From Dolomedes plantarius (taxonomy: Eukaryota; Arthropoda; Arachnida; Araneae; Dolomedidae), in contig OU015495.1 in assembly GCA_907164885.2 (NCBI GenBank), forward strand, positions 102,748,622 through 102,812,621: DNA of 64,000 nt, in the 5' to 3' direction. Positions 63,651-64,000 of this stretch are shown here, in pieces. A program made the translations under genes and the position numbers. The stretch's first letter is position 1; each line of letters starts with the position of its first letter. Under the pieces are notes generated by a model, which made no database searches, had not been told where the DNA came from, and saw nothing but the letters and a program-made list of their open reading frames with translations.

Positions 63651-64000
63651 ATGACATTAACAAAAATGCTGTTTACTTTATACTACTCTGTTTGATAAAA
63701 AAAAATTACGTTATTATATCATATAAAAAGTTACCCCGATAAATAAATCTAATTTGAATGTCGTATTTTTCTGAGTTCTGGAGCATCAAAGTTTCATTTA
63801 AAAAATTCCAAAATCAGTTTCTGTTTCCAATTTGGTGTTACTACTAACGCAAAATAAAAGAACTGTTTACTTAGCACTAGATTTTCAGAATGTAACATTT
63901 TCCACTATATTCTGAACATTAATAAAAGATTTTTCTGTAGCTTTTCAAAAGAAAAGGTGCATTATTTAATTTCAATGTTAATTAAATCCCCAGAAACCTC
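63651..64000. other. AT-rich DNA to the window end
   Basis: Nothing recognisable. Confidence 0.45.

Noticed and set aside
58740..64000. SNAG-encoding first exon of Scratch
   Set aside because: I searched the minus strand for an ATG-Pro-Arg-Ser-Phe-type start and found none; it is probably outside the window.

Overview
This is an AT-rich nuclear window from an animal, almost certainly an arthropod. A chelicerate such as a spider is my best guess, from the style of the transposons and the wording of the Scratch protein; the sequence does not prove it. Only one host gene can be supported: two coding exons, on the minus strand, of a Scratch-type (Snail superfamily) zinc-finger repressor (58736-58482 and 55574-54916, minus orientation). 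They are joined by a roughly 2.9 kb intron whose splice sites and phase agree. The first coding exon (SNAG end) is not visible and probably lies beyond the right edge.

Everything else that can be recognised is repetitive. There are three Tc1-type elements: a dead one at 16.5-18.1 kb, a dead one at 23.1-24.7 kb, and one with a full open transposase at 34.7-36.1 kb. There are also a mariner-like transposase tail (6.7-7.0 kb), an RTE-like LINE 3' end (8.2-9.9 kb) split by a TTAA-flanked element, a Penelope-like RT fragment (16.2-16.5 kb), a tRNA-derived SINE (30.3-30.6 kb), a hAT-type element with an 8 bp duplication (48.3-49.3 kb), and many non-autonomous inverted-repeat elements. TTAA-flanked elements are especially common and fall into at least three families. 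One family includes a 1.3 kb copy that keeps a piggyBac transposase C-terminal zinc-ribbon fragment, and a 0.4 kb deletion derivative.

Other layers are: a dispersed repeat present in three copies at about 40.6, 51.3 and 61.0 kb; a four-copy ~220 bp tandem array (18.8-19.65 kb); a three-copy ~163 bp array inside a foldback structure (52.1-53.4 kb); an old degenerate ~255-315 bp array (62.6-63.6 kb); and very long (AT)n arrays that often sit inside or next to transposons. The remaining sequence is AT-rich with no recognisable gene, apart from a few higher-GC islands I cannot assign (28.7-29.4, 39.8-40.6, 43.1-43.3, 62.4-62.7 kb). I did not find a convincing new biological system; the most interesting material is the nested transposon history and the TTAA element families.
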